Shown here piece by piece: positions 35,350 to 44,170 of a DNA stretch of 56,413 bases. The position numbers and the translations under genes are program-made. Numbering within the stretch: the first letter of the stretch is position 1; the number at the start of each line of letters is the position of its first letter. Origin of the DNA: Verrucomicrobiaceae bacterium (lineage in GTDB: Bacteria; Verrucomicrobiota; Verrucomicrobiia; Verrucomicrobiales; Verrucomicrobiaceae); the NCBI GenBank assembly GCA_016795365.1, contig JAEUHN010000043.1, positions 1 through 56,413 of the forward strand. The letters are read 5' to 3'. Under the pieces are notes generated by a model. That model was not told the DNA's origin. It saw only the letters and a program-made list of their open reading frames with translations, and ran no database searches.

Positions 35350-37962
35350 ATGAAATTGACCCTGGTTCCCGTTCTCTTGATCACCACCGCTGCGGCGCGT
35401 GGTGAAGCATTGCTCACCTTCGAGAAGGACGTGCGTCCGATCTTGAAGACGCACTGCACACACTGCCATGGCGAGGAAGAGAAGCCCGAGGGCGATGTCG
35501 ATCTGCGACTGCGTCGGTTCATGGACAAGCAGCTCGATGGCGGTGGTCGCATTGTGGAGGCTGGGCAACCGGCGAAGAGCGAGTTGGTGAAGATCATCAA
35601 GAGCGGCGAGATGCCGAAGAAGGGCAAGCAGGTGCCTGATGCAGAGATCGCGATCATCGAGCAGTGGATTGCTCAGGGAGCGAAGACTGCGAAGGCAGAG
35701 CCTCTGACGCTTGCACCGGGACCGTTGATCTCGGATGAGGATCGCGAGTATTGGGCCTTTCAACCCGTGAAACGTCCAACCGTGCCGATAATGCAGGGGC
35801 AGGCGTCGAAGATCAAAACTCCGGTCGATGCCTTTGTGCTGAAGCAACTCGCCGAGAAGGGGCTCGACTTCGCGCCTGAGGCAGATCGTCGCACCTTGAT
35901 TCGTCGTCTCACGCTCGATCTCACCGGTTTGCTACCGACCCCGGAAGAGGTGGAAACCTTTGTCTCCGACCAGTCGCCGCTCGCTTATGAGAACCTCGTC
36001 GAGCGACTCCTCGCCTCGAAGAGCTATGGCGAACGCTGGGCCCGGCATTGGCTCGATGTCGTGGGCTATGCCGACTCGAACGGCTACTCGGAAGCCGACT
36101 CCGTGCGGCCCCAGGCATGGCGTTACCGCGACTATGTCATTCGTTCGATGAACGAAGACAAACCATGGAGCCAGTTCATCCTGGAGCAGCTCGCCGGTGA
36201 TGAACTCGCCGGTGCCACGCATGGTGATTTCCAGGCCGCCGTGCTGGATGCGAAAAAGCGCGATGAACTCATCGCCACCGCTTTCATGCGCATGGCCCCT
36301 GATGGCACCGGTGATGGCGTGGACGATCCGAAGCTCGCGAAAAACCAAGTCATTGCCGAGCAGCTCAAGATCATGACATCGTCCCTGATGGGGCTCACCG
36401 TCGCCTGCGCGCAGTGCCATGATCATCGTTATGATCCCATCCCGCAGGCCGACTACTACAGGCTGCGTGCGATCTTTGATCCCGGCTACAACTGGGAAGC
36501 CTGGCGTGCTCCCGCGCAGCGCTTGTATTCGCTCTATTCGCCGCAGGAGCGTGCGAAGGCGGCGGAGATCGAGACACAGGCCAAGGCCATCGAGGCGGAA
36601 GCGCGCGCGATGAGCAAGAAGTTCCTCGACGAGATCTTCGAGGTGGAAATCAAGAAGGTGCCCGCTGCCGAGCAGGCCGCGTTCCGTGTGGCACGCGACA
36701 CACCTGTGGCGAAGCAGACGCCCGAGCAAAAGGCCCTCATCAAGAAGTATCCCTCCGCGCTCGCGACCTACTCGCTGGATCTCTACGACAAGAAGAAGCA
36801 GGACATCGTCGATGCCAAAATGGCCGAGGCGACGAAGCTGCGTGCGACGAAACCTACGGAAGGTTTCGTGATGGCGATGATGGAAGTGAAGGGACAGGTG
36901 CCAGCGACGAAGCTCTTCAATCGCGGCGATCACGATCAGCCGAAGCAAGCCGTCACACCGGGCGAACTCAGCATCGTCGCCAAGCCAGAGGTTGAACCCT
37001 TCAAACCTGCCACCGTGCCCTCCGGCTCCACGGGACGCCGCCTTGCTTACGCGCAGTGGCTCACCAGTGGCAAGCATCCGCTCGTCTCGCGGGTGTTGGT
37101 GAATCGTTTCTGGCTCAACCACATGGGTCGCGGCATCGTCAACACGCCCGGCGACTTCGGTCGTCAAGGCGAGCGCCCCACGCATCCCGAGCTGCTGGAC
37201 TGGCTGGCAGATGAGTTTGTGCAGGGCGGTTGGAAGCTGAAGCACCTGCATCGCGTCATCGTGCTCAGTCACACCTACCGGCAGTCATCCGTGAACGATC
37301 TCTCGGTGCGCAATGATCCCGAGAACAAACTGTATGCGCGGTTCAAACTGAAGCGCCTTGATGCCGAGACGTTGCGCGATTCTATGCTCGCCATGACCGG
37401 CGCTCTCGTGCAGAGCAGCTTCGGCCCGCCGAGCGGTGTCGGACGCGATCCTCAAGGCCGCGTCGTCACAGGCATCGACAAAGGCACCATCACGCTGAAC
37501 AAGGTCGATCCCGCCGGAGCTGATGACTTCCGCCGCTCCATCTACATCCAGGTCCGCCGCAGCAAACCAGTCACCGTGCTCGATACCTTCGACGCACCCG
37601 TGATGTCGCCTAACTGCGAACTGCGATCCCAAACCACCGTCGCTCCGCAATCGTTGCTGCTGATGAACGACACCTTCGTGCTCGAGAACTCTCGTCGCCT
37701 GGCCGACCGTCTCGAAGCCGAGATGCCGAAGGACCGCCGCAAGCAACTCGAACGCGCCTGGCTCCTCCTCTACGGACGCCCCGCCACCGAAGACGACCTC
37801 GCTCGCAGCCTTGCCTACCTCGAAGAGCAAACCCAGGCGCTCACCCAGTATCATCACGACATCCAGCACGCCAAAGGCGTCGTGCCCAATCCTTCGCAGG
37901 AAGCCATGGCCAGCCTTTGCCAGGTGCTGTGCAGTTCGAATCGCTTCCTTTACGTGGAGTGA
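35350..37962 (+). CDS. PSD1 / planctomycete cytochrome C domain protein
   Basis: 870 residues with a signal peptide (MKLTLVPVLLITTAAARG). PSCyt1 has C36-T-H-C-H40; DUF1549 has C353-A-Q-C-H357 in CHDHRYDPIPQADYY. A helical Lys/Glu/Ala region at ~400-510 separates it from the PSD1/DUF1553 domain (~555-850, …NRFWLNHMGRGIVNTPGDFG). It lacks the beta-sandwich insert seen in the 1005-residue paralogue at 12938-15955, so the two represent different subtypes. Role unproven, as for that gene. No DUF1501 gene follows; the 3' end instead overlaps by 13 bp, tail to tail, with the GNAT-aminotransferase gene. Confidence 0.92.
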   Translation: MKLTLVPVLLITTAAARGEALLTFEKDVRPILKTHCTHCHGEEEKPEGDVDLRLRRFMDKQLDGGGRIVEAGQPAKSELVKIIKSGEMPKKGKQVPDAEIAIIEQWIAQGAKTAKAEPLTLAPGPLISDEDREYWAFQPVKRPTVPIMQGQASKIKTPVDAFVLKQLAEKGLDFAPEADRRTLIRRLTLDLTGLLPTPEEVETFVSDQSPLAYENLVERLLASKSYGERWARHWLDVVGYADSNGYSEADSVRPQAWRYRDYVIRSMNEDKPWSQFILEQLAGDELAGATHGDFQAAVLDAKKRDELIATAFMRMAPDGTGDGVDDPKLAKNQVIAEQLKIMTSSLMGLTVACAQCHDHRYDPIPQADYYRLRAIFDPGYNWEAWRAPAQRLYSLYSPQERAKAAEIETQAKAIEAEARAMSKKFLDEIFEVEIKKVPAAEQAAFRVARDTPVAKQTPEQKALIKKYPSALATYSLDLYDKKKQDIVDAKMAEATKLRATKPTEGFVMAMMEVKGQVPATKLFNRGDHDQPKQAVTPGELSIVAKPEVEPFKPATVPSGSTGRRLAYAQWLTSGKHPLVSRVLVNRFWLNHMGRGIVNTPGDFGRQGERPTHPELLDWLADEFVQGGWKLKHLHRVIVLSHTYRQSSVNDLSVRNDPENKLYARFKLKRLDAETLRDSMLAMTGALVQSSFGPPSGVGRDPQGRVVTGIDKGTITLNKVDPAGADDFRRSIYIQVRRSKPVTVLDTFDAPVMSPNCELRSQTTVAPQSLLLMNDTFVLENSRRLADRLEAEMPKDRRKQLERAWLLLYGRPATEDDLARSLAYLEEQTQALTQYHHDIQHAKGVVPNPSQEAMASLCQVLCSSNRFLYVE

Positions 37963-39713
37963 CGAAACTCTGACGTGATCTCGCGCAGCACCTCCATGGC
38001 GCGGCGATTGGTTTCGGCGTCCTTCACCGCGATGCGGATGGCGTAGTCGCCGAGTTGTGCGCCCATGCGGACAGCGTCGCGAAGGAACAGTCCGCGTTCA
38101 CGAGCCTGCGTGACCACCTCTGCGGCTGTTGGTCCCTCGGTGGGCAGGTGGCAGAGCAGGAAGTTGGCAACACTTGGGATTACCACCCAGTCGAGCTGCT
38201 CGAGTTCACACGCGAGCTGTGTGCGCAGCGTTGCGGTTTCCTGCCAGCGTTTGTGGTAGTAGTCCGTGGATTCGATGGCACGCACAGCAGCGATTTGCGC
38301 GAGCAAGCTCACGGCCCAGGGCGGGGTGAAGGCACGCAGTTCTTCGAGTTGATGCGGGCTCGCACAGAGATAGGCCGCTCGTGCACCACTGAGGGCATAG
38401 GCCTTGGACATCGACTTGCACACGATTACGTTCTCACTCGTCGCGGCGAAGCCTTCCATCGACTGCGCGGAGTCCACGTAATCGACGTAGGTTTCGTCGA
38501 TCCAGATACGCGTGCGCGGCTGCGCACTGGCCAGCACGCGTTGCAGGTCGGGCATCGGAATGTGGCGTCCGGTGGGGCTGTTCGGATTCACCAGCACCAC
38601 CAGATCATAGGGAACGGTGAGCGCTGTCTCCAGGGCATCGAGCGGCACTTCATAGCCACGCTCACGACGCAGCGTGAGGCGGTCCACGCGGCAGCCGATC
38701 ACCTTTTCCAGCACATGTGCATACTCACCGTAAGTGGGATCCAGCAGCAGAGCGCGTGACTTGCGATTCAGCCACCGGGTGAGTGCCAGGAAGATGAGGT
38801 CGGACGAACCCGCACCTACCAGCACGTTGGCCGCACCCACGCCGCGTGCCTCGCTGATCGCGTCGATGAGGCCTTCGCATCCGGTTGGTGGTGAAGTGCG
38901 CAGCAGCCAGGGTAGATGCGTGTGCAGTGCATCGAGCACGGCGGGCGCGGGAGGGAACCACGCATCGAGCACGTCCGCATTGATCACTTCCGGGATCATG
39001 TGCAGTCGATCAAAGCGCGGGCCGATCGCATCGAAGAACGCTCCGCCATGGAAGCAAGCGGCGGGTTTCCGCAGAGGGATGCTCAGCATCCAGCGCACCT
39101 GTTTCTCCACCGAATCCAGAGGCCACGAGCCCGCCTCCAATCTCTCGCGCAGGCTTGCCACGGACGCGTGCAAGAGATGGAAGATCACTTCACCGCTCTG
39201 CACGGTCTTGTCGCAGTCCCGCAGCCCGGCCTTCAGATACACCGGAAGTATCTCCCGTCGGCCAATCGCGACGATGTGGGTGCCGCCGTGGGATTCCACC
39301 CAGCGAAACGCAGCATACATCAGCAGCGCCGCCACCTTGCTGCCGCGGTAAGCCTTGTGCACCGTGAGAAGCCGCACCTCGTAAAGCCCGGCATCCACAG
39401 CGAACGGCAAGTCTGAGCGCGTGAAATACTTGTCGATGGAGTAGGCTGGGCTCGCCGGTGGCGTGATGCTGATGAAGCCCGCGATCTCATCCCCGCAGCG
39501 GACGATCAGATAGAGATTCGATGCATCCAGAGAGTCGCTCAGCGATTGCGCCGCGTTCACCGGATGCTGACCGATTTCACACGCATACACTTCATGGCGC
39601 AGGTGGTAGATGCATGCGCGATCCTCGGGCTGGGCGAGCGCCAGTTCGAAGTGAGCAGGCGCATGGGACTTCGTGATCATCGAGGGTGCGGCGGGAGAAG
39701 GGATGGTCTTCAT
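37950..39713 (-). CDS. GNAT acyltransferase fused to PLP aminotransferase
   Basis: 587 residues, no signal peptide. Residues ~20-185 are a GNAT fold resembling the FeeM/N-acyl-amino-acid-synthase group: HEVYACEIGQHP, then YEVRLLTVHKAYRGSKVAAL as the acyl-CoA/ACP binding strand-loop (~111-130). Residues ~240-587 are a class I/II aminotransferase of the histidinol-phosphate type: NPNSPTG (376-382), D406 and Y409 in IDETYVDY, and the PLP lysine K437 in SMSKAYALSG. The single chain could couple amino-acid transamination to N-acylation, which is inference. Neighbours do not reveal the pathway. ATG 39713 gives the full GNAT domain; a second Met at residue 12 is possible. It overlaps the PSD1 gene tail to tail by 13 bp. 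Confidence 0.9.
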   Translation of the reverse strand: MKTIPSPAAPSMITKSHAPAHFELALAQPEDRACIYHLRHEVYACEIGQHPVNAAQSLSDSLDASNLYLIVRCGDEIAGFISITPPASPAYSIDKYFTRSDLPFAVDAGLYEVRLLTVHKAYRGSKVAALLMYAAFRWVESHGGTHIVAIGRREILPVYLKAGLRDCDKTVQSGEVIFHLLHASVASLRERLEAGSWPLDSVEKQVRWMLSIPLRKPAACFHGGAFFDAIGPRFDRLHMIPEVINADVLDAWFPPAPAVLDALHTHLPWLLRTSPPTGCEGLIDAISEARGVGAANVLVGAGSSDLIFLALTRWLNRKSRALLLDPTYGEYAHVLEKVIGCRVDRLTLRRERGYEVPLDALETALTVPYDLVVLVNPNSPTGRHIPMPDLQRVLASAQPRTRIWIDETYVDYVDSAQSMEGFAATSENVIVCKSMSKAYALSGARAAYLCASPHQLEELRAFTPPWAVSLLAQIAAVRAIESTDYYHKRWQETATLRTQLACELEQLDWVVIPSVANFLLCHLPTEGPTAAEVVTQARERGLFLRDAVRMGAQLGDYAIRIAVKDAETNRRAMEVLREITSEFRHST

Positions 39714-39827
39714 GGCTGCGATACTTCGTCTGGGGGCCGCACGTGGCGCAGCGATATTCTCGATGTGACCATCGACGCTGACGATGGCTAACGCATGAAC
39801 CCTGCCTAAACTGGCAGTGGATTCACG

Positions 39828-39857
39828 TGCCTCAAGACGGGGGAGCGCCTTGAGGCA
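39828..39857. terminator. 9-bp perfect stem-loop between minus-strand genes
   Basis: TGCCTCAAG (39828-39836) pairs perfectly with CTTGAGGCA (39849-39857) over a 12-nt loop. It lies after the DUF1552 gene (ending 39913, minus) and before the GNAT-aminotransferase gene. No T run follows on either strand, so it may be a Rho-dependent or processing signal rather than an intrinsic terminator. Confidence 0.4.
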
Positions 39858-39912
39858 ATGTCGTTGGTCCTTTGTCTCCTCCCAGTAGCTCGTTAGCTGG
39901 CTCGGTCCGATC

Positions 39913-41232
39913 CTATGCGATAAGGTCGAGGGCGCCGCCTTCGCAGAGGTCGGCTTTGCCGAAGGTCTTCAGCTCGTGGCCCATGGCGTTGGAGACGGCC
40001 ATCCACATGCGGTTGTGGGCGACCTTGTCGAGCTGGAGGGAGCGGCCCATCTTGAAGCCGCAACCGCCACCGACCATCACGTAGGGGATGTTGTCGAGGG
40101 TGTGGTTGTTGCCTTTGCCGAGTTCGTTGGTCCAGACGAGCAACGTATTGTCGAGCATGGTGCCGTCGCCGGTGGGTTCAGGCGTTTCGCTGAGGCGTTT
40201 CGCGAGATACGCGAACTCACCCGCGAACCAGGTGTTGATCTTCATGAGTTTCTCGTAGCTGTCCTTCTTGTCATCGGGATCGTGCGAGAGGGAGTGGTGG
40301 CCTTCCTCGACGCCGAGCCAGCGCATCTGGGCCATGCCGACGGAGCGCATGTATTGCAGTGTGGCGACGCGGGCCATGTCGTTGGCGAGTGCATTGACGA
40401 GGAGGTCAATCTGGATGCGACTGATTTGAGGCGTGTTGTCGTTCACGAGTTCGATGCTGGGATCGACCTTGGGGACGGGGTGGGCGAGCTTGCCTTGCTT
40501 GTCGGCATCGGCCAAATCTTGCTCCAGGCTGCGGACGAGGGTCAGGTGCTGATCGAGCAAGGCCTTGTCACGGGCGCTGAGCTTGGAGGAGACCTTCTTC
40601 AAATCGCTGCGCACGTCGTCGAGGATGCTGACGAGGCTCTCCTTGTCCTTCATCTGGCCGTAGAGCTTCTTCAGGATCTGATGCGGATCGTCGATGGGAG
40701 CGACGGGTTGATTGCCGCCCGCATAACTCATGCGCGTCCACGGGTCTGCGCGATCCGGCACGGCGACACCGAACTCGAGCGAGCCGAAGCGCGTCTTTGT
40801 TTCCTTCTTCGATTGCAGGTAGTTCTTGATCTCCTGATCGATGGAGATGTTGCTGGCCCAGCCAGCGGGATTCCCGCCGCCGCCCATGATGTTGCCCTTC
40901 ATCAGCTCATCGCAGGTGAGCAGGCAGCTCATGCCGCGCATGTGGCTGTCGCCATCGCCGCGCACTTTGTTGGCGATGCCATGGAGGACGAGGGTCTGTT
41001 TTTTGAAGGCTTCGAGCGGCTTCAAGATGGGGCCGAACTCGAACTCGGCTCCTGCTTTCTCCGGCCAGAACTCCTTGGGCAGGGTCCCATTGGGCGAGAA
41101 CATGATGATCAATCGCTGACGCTTCTGTGGGGCGGGCGCACCGGTGATGCTGGGCAGTCCTGACAGGAACGGCAGCGCGGCAGCAGAGATGCCCAGGTCG
41201 CGGAGGAATTGGCGGCGATGGAGATGTTTCAT
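39913..41232 (-). CDS. DUF1552 protein without its usual partner gene
   Basis: 439 residues from ATG 41232. The N-terminus MKHLHRRQFLRDLGISAAAL has an RRQFLR twin-arginine motif with a hydrophobic core. Family signatures include FSPNGTLPKEFWPE, HGIANKVRGDGDSHMRGMSCLLT, the helical stretch with SLEQDLADA, and near the C-terminus NTLLVWTNELGKGNNH and NIPYVMVGGGCGFKMG. DUF1552 proteins belong with the DUF1501/sulfatase-like group, with no proven reaction, and normally form a pair with a DUF1592-type cytochrome protein. Here the same-strand neighbours are a sulfatase (127 bp upstream) and the GNAT fusion (199 bp downstream). The frame is open upstream to 41478, but the Tat signal sets the start. 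Confidence 0.9.
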   Translation of the reverse strand: MKHLHRRQFLRDLGISAAALPFLSGLPSITGAPAPQKRQRLIIMFSPNGTLPKEFWPEKAGAEFEFGPILKPLEAFKKQTLVLHGIANKVRGDGDSHMRGMSCLLTCDELMKGNIMGGGGNPAGWASNISIDQEIKNYLQSKKETKTRFGSLEFGVAVPDRADPWTRMSYAGGNQPVAPIDDPHQILKKLYGQMKDKESLVSILDDVRSDLKKVSSKLSARDKALLDQHLTLVRSLEQDLADADKQGKLAHPVPKVDPSIELVNDNTPQISRIQIDLLVNALANDMARVATLQYMRSVGMAQMRWLGVEEGHHSLSHDPDDKKDSYEKLMKINTWFAGEFAYLAKRLSETPEPTGDGTMLDNTLLVWTNELGKGNNHTLDNIPYVMVGGGCGFKMGRSLQLDKVAHNRMWMAVSNAMGHELKTFGKADLCEGGALDLIA

Positions 41233-41359
41233 GTGGGGGTAATACGCGAACGTCTGGCTCTGCGTGTTCTTGCGCGGTGCGCGGGTTTCGCAAATCAACT
41301 CACAATACGAACTCGCGGTAGTGCCGGACGTCTTGGGGTGCCTGTGTCTCCCGAAGCGC

Positions 41360-43351
41360 TCAAAGCCACTTCGCCAGCACCTTCCCCTCCGCGCCTTTGA
41401 GCACAAGGCCTTCGATTCGCACTTCGCCCTCCCCACCGCATGGATCGAGACGCAACGCGTGCAACGTCTTCGCTTCATCGATGCGCAGTGTTATCTCGTG
41501 CCATTCGCCGTCGTGCTTCACGTCGAAATCGAGGTGCTTGCCTTTGGGAAGGATCGTTTCGGCGTCGGTGGTCCAATACACTTCGCCTGGACCCTTGGCG
41601 TGGCTTTGGAGTTTGAATGCGAGCGTGTAGGGACCGGGCGTTTCGAGCGCGAGACGCTCGAAGGCGAGGCCGGGGTCGTCGCTGGTGCATTGCAGGATGA
41701 GTTGCCGGCCTTCGACGGTGAGCTTCGTGCCTTTGCGGGCGCGGGGGAGTTCGGCTTGCGCGTTGGGTTGCTGCGCGGCTTTGCGTCTGGCTTTGCCTTT
41801 CTTTGGGCGTTCACCTTCGGTAGTGGTGCCGTAGTTTGACCAGCCGGGATTGTGCTTCGGCGTGGCTTCGGTATCGACGGGGCGATTCTCTTTCGCGGGC
41901 ACCATGAGGACGTTCGCGGACATGTCGTGCCATTGCTTCACCATGCGCTGCACGATGTCGGGATGCTCGCTTGCGACGTCGTGCAGTTCGGTGCGGTCGG
42001 TGCTGACGCGATACAACTCCCAGGGCTGACTTTGGAAACTGACGAGCTTCCACTCGCCATCGCGCAGGCCGCGATCGCTGGAGAAGAGCAGATGAATCGG
42101 TGGTCGCGCTTTGATCTCGCCGCCTGCGAGGATCGGTGCGAGCGAGATGCCGGCGAGCGCGGTGGGTTCGCGACCTGGGAAGGTGTCGGGCACCTTCGCG
42201 CCGGTGATCTCGGCCACGGTGGGCAGCAGATCGACGAGATGCGCGGGCGTGTCGATGACGCTGCCGAGCTTTTGTTTCAAACCTGCGGGCCAATGGAAGA
42301 TCGCGGGTGTGGAGATGCCGCCTTCGAACTGGTTCTGCTTGTAGAAGCGGAACGGTGAGTTGCGCGCCCAGGCCCAGCCGGTGCTGTCGCCCCAGCGCGT
42401 CTGCGGATTGAAGGGCTCGGTGCCTGGCTGCGCGCCTCCGCGACCAAAGGGACACGCGCCGTTGTCGGAGACGAAGATGATGAGCGTGTTCTCCAGCTCG
42501 CCCGCGCTGGTGAGGTTCGCGATGAGGCGGCCCATCTCTTGATCAACGCGGTCGATCAATCCCGCATACCCCGCCATGTGCCGCGACTCGTTCGTCTTTT
42601 GAGCGTCGGAGAGCTTTGACCATACGGGAATGTGATCGGGCCGCGGCGACTCGACCATGCTCGCGGGCAGCAGGCCGATTTGCTTTTGCTTCGCCACACG
42701 CGCGGCACGCAGCACATCCCAGCCGGCATCGTAGCGACCAAGATACTTTTTGAAGTCCTGCTCCAGCGGTTGGATCGGCGCGTGCGGCGCATTGAAAGCG
42801 ACATACAGGAACCACGGCTTCTTCGTCGCGCGCGCTTCGCCGAGGAAGTCGATGGCGTGATCGACGTTCGCCACGGTCGTGTAAAAGCCTTTGCCCGGCA
42901 CGGTGTAGGGCTTGCCATTCAAACGAAACGTCTTGTCGCCGAGGTAGTAGTTCGTCGCACCGGAGAGATGCCCGAAGTAGCGATCGAAGCCGAAGTCCGT
43001 CGGCTCCTTGCTCAGGTGCCACTTGCCCGTCATCGCGGTGAAGTAACCCGCAGGCTTCAACACCTCGGGAATGATCACCGCGCAATGCAAGCCTTCATCA
43101 CCCGCCTGTCGGCACCAGCGTCCGCTGAGCAAGCTCACGCGTGAGGAGTGACACTTCGCGGTGTTGTAGAATTGCGTGAAGCGCACACCATTCGCCGCGA
43201 GCTTGTCGAGGTTCGGCGTCTCGATCTCGCTGCCGTAGCAGCCGAGGTCGGAGTAGCCCATGTCATCGACGAGGACGAGGAGGACGTTTGGCTGCGGTGC
43301 AGCGAAGAGCAAAGGGCTGAGAGCAAAGAAGAGAAAGGCGAGGAGACGCAT
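41360..43351 (-). CDS. Secreted sulfatase with variant active-site motif and C-terminal domain
   Basis: 663 residues from ATG 43351, signal peptide MRLLAFLFFALSPLLFA. The sulfatase core starts QPNVLLVLVDDMGYSD (Asp29/Asp30). The formylglycine position is Cys67 in A-K-C-H-S-S-R-V-S-L-L-S-G-R, where the usual Pro/Ala two after Cys is Ser. The later FVSDNGACPFGRGG block is intact. After ~510 a Lys/Arg-rich linker leads to a beta-sandwich-like C-terminal domain (~565-663, TPGPYTLAFKLQ… LDFDVKHDGEWHEITLR) that resembles carbohydrate-binding modules. It should remove sulfate esters from a polysaccharide, provided a maturase accepts the Ser variant. It is divergent from the 236-residue gene (99-bp gap), and the DUF1552 gene follows. 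Confidence 0.9.
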   Translation of the reverse strand: MRLLAFLFFALSPLLFAAPQPNVLLVLVDDMGYSDLGCYGSEIETPNLDKLAANGVRFTQFYNTAKCHSSRVSLLSGRWCRQAGDEGLHCAVIIPEVLKPAGYFTAMTGKWHLSKEPTDFGFDRYFGHLSGATNYYLGDKTFRLNGKPYTVPGKGFYTTVANVDHAIDFLGEARATKKPWFLYVAFNAPHAPIQPLEQDFKKYLGRYDAGWDVLRAARVAKQKQIGLLPASMVESPRPDHIPVWSKLSDAQKTNESRHMAGYAGLIDRVDQEMGRLIANLTSAGELENTLIIFVSDNGACPFGRGGAQPGTEPFNPQTRWGDSTGWAWARNSPFRFYKQNQFEGGISTPAIFHWPAGLKQKLGSVIDTPAHLVDLLPTVAEITGAKVPDTFPGREPTALAGISLAPILAGGEIKARPPIHLLFSSDRGLRDGEWKLVSFQSQPWELYRVSTDRTELHDVASEHPDIVQRMVKQWHDMSANVLMVPAKENRPVDTEATPKHNPGWSNYGTTTEGERPKKGKARRKAAQQPNAQAELPRARKGTKLTVEGRQLILQCTSDDPGLAFERLALETPGPYTLAFKLQSHAKGPGEVYWTTDAETILPKGKHLDFDVKHDGEWHEITLRIDEAKTLHALRLDPCGGEGEVRIEGLVLKGAEGKVLAKWL

Positions 43352-43450
43352 ACGGCTGGTAACGTGGTGTTGGGCGTGATCGTTCGGGCTGTTCCTCAAT
43401 TGTCTGGTATCTCTTCATGCGAATCGATAGTCTGCGCCGCTCCGCAAGCC

Positions 43451-44161
43451 ATGACTGACGAGACTGAAGACTCAAACAACCCGGCCAAGGCCGCTTACGA
43501 TGACGCGAAGCGACATGCCAGGGAAGGGCAGTTCGCAGAAGCACTGGAACGCCACGAGTGGTTTCATCATCATGCGCTCGAACATGAGCCAGCCTTTTAC
43601 GGCGTGCGGCTCTCGTTTGCGTTGTCTGCTTGGAAGGAATTGGGCGAAAAGTATCCGCCAGCGATGGCATCGCTTCGTCGCGTTCGAGACGAAGCTCTGG
43701 CCAGAGTGAGGGCCAGTGATGCGTCCGAAGAATGGTTCCACGATGTGGTCTCCATCAATCACACTCTCGGAGAGGATGATGCGACGATAGCGCTGTTCAG
43801 CGAGATCGAAGTGGCTGATGCAGACGCCGCTAAACGACATTTTCGTTATCTAAAGAAGGTGGCGTTCGAAAGAGCGCCTGACGTGTTCTTGGCCTACACG
43901 CCGGACTTGGTGGCCTACCTGGTGGAACAGCGACGCTTCTATCGCGGACTTGCGGAGAGCCGGATGAGAATGGCAGAGAGTCAGCCAAAGCTCGCCGATT
44001 CCCTTTGTAGGGCTACGAACAAAGCGAACGAGCAATTCGACGCGCTGTGCGAGCAATTGATCAAACTCGCGAAGACCGCCGGGCGATTCGAACAGGCATC
44101 CGCGATGGAACAACTCGTCCAACATTGGAGGTCGCCCGACGACGCAGAGGTCGATGCGTGA
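43451..44161 (+). CDS. Helical, TPR-like hypothetical protein
   Basis: 236 residues, acidic N-terminus (MTDETEDSNNP), no signal peptide. It is almost entirely helical, with TPR-like pairs such as AYDDAKRHAREGQFAEALERHEWF and a later region with many His, Arg and Glu. I recognise no catalytic motif. Tetratricopeptide-type interaction is the most that can be said. ATG 43451 is chosen because it starts the conserved-looking acidic helix; the frame is open upstream only across the sulfatase promoter region. It is divergently transcribed from the sulfatase and ends 9 bp from the convergent sialidase-like gene. Confidence 0.7.
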   Translation: MTDETEDSNNPAKAAYDDAKRHAREGQFAEALERHEWFHHHALEHEPAFYGVRLSFALSAWKELGEKYPPAMASLRRVRDEALARVRASDASEEWFHDVVSINHTLGEDDATIALFSEIEVADADAAKRHFRYLKKVAFERAPDVFLAYTPDLVAYLVEQRRFYRGLAESRMRMAESQPKLADSLCRATNKANEQFDALCEQLIKLAKTAGRFEQASAMEQLVQHWRSPDDAEVDA

Positions 44162-44170
44162 TTTGCAGCG

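Noticed and set aside
44162..44170. Terminator between the convergent 236-residue and sialidase-like genes
   Set aside because: Only 9 bp lie between the stop codons and no stem-loop with a T tract is visible there.
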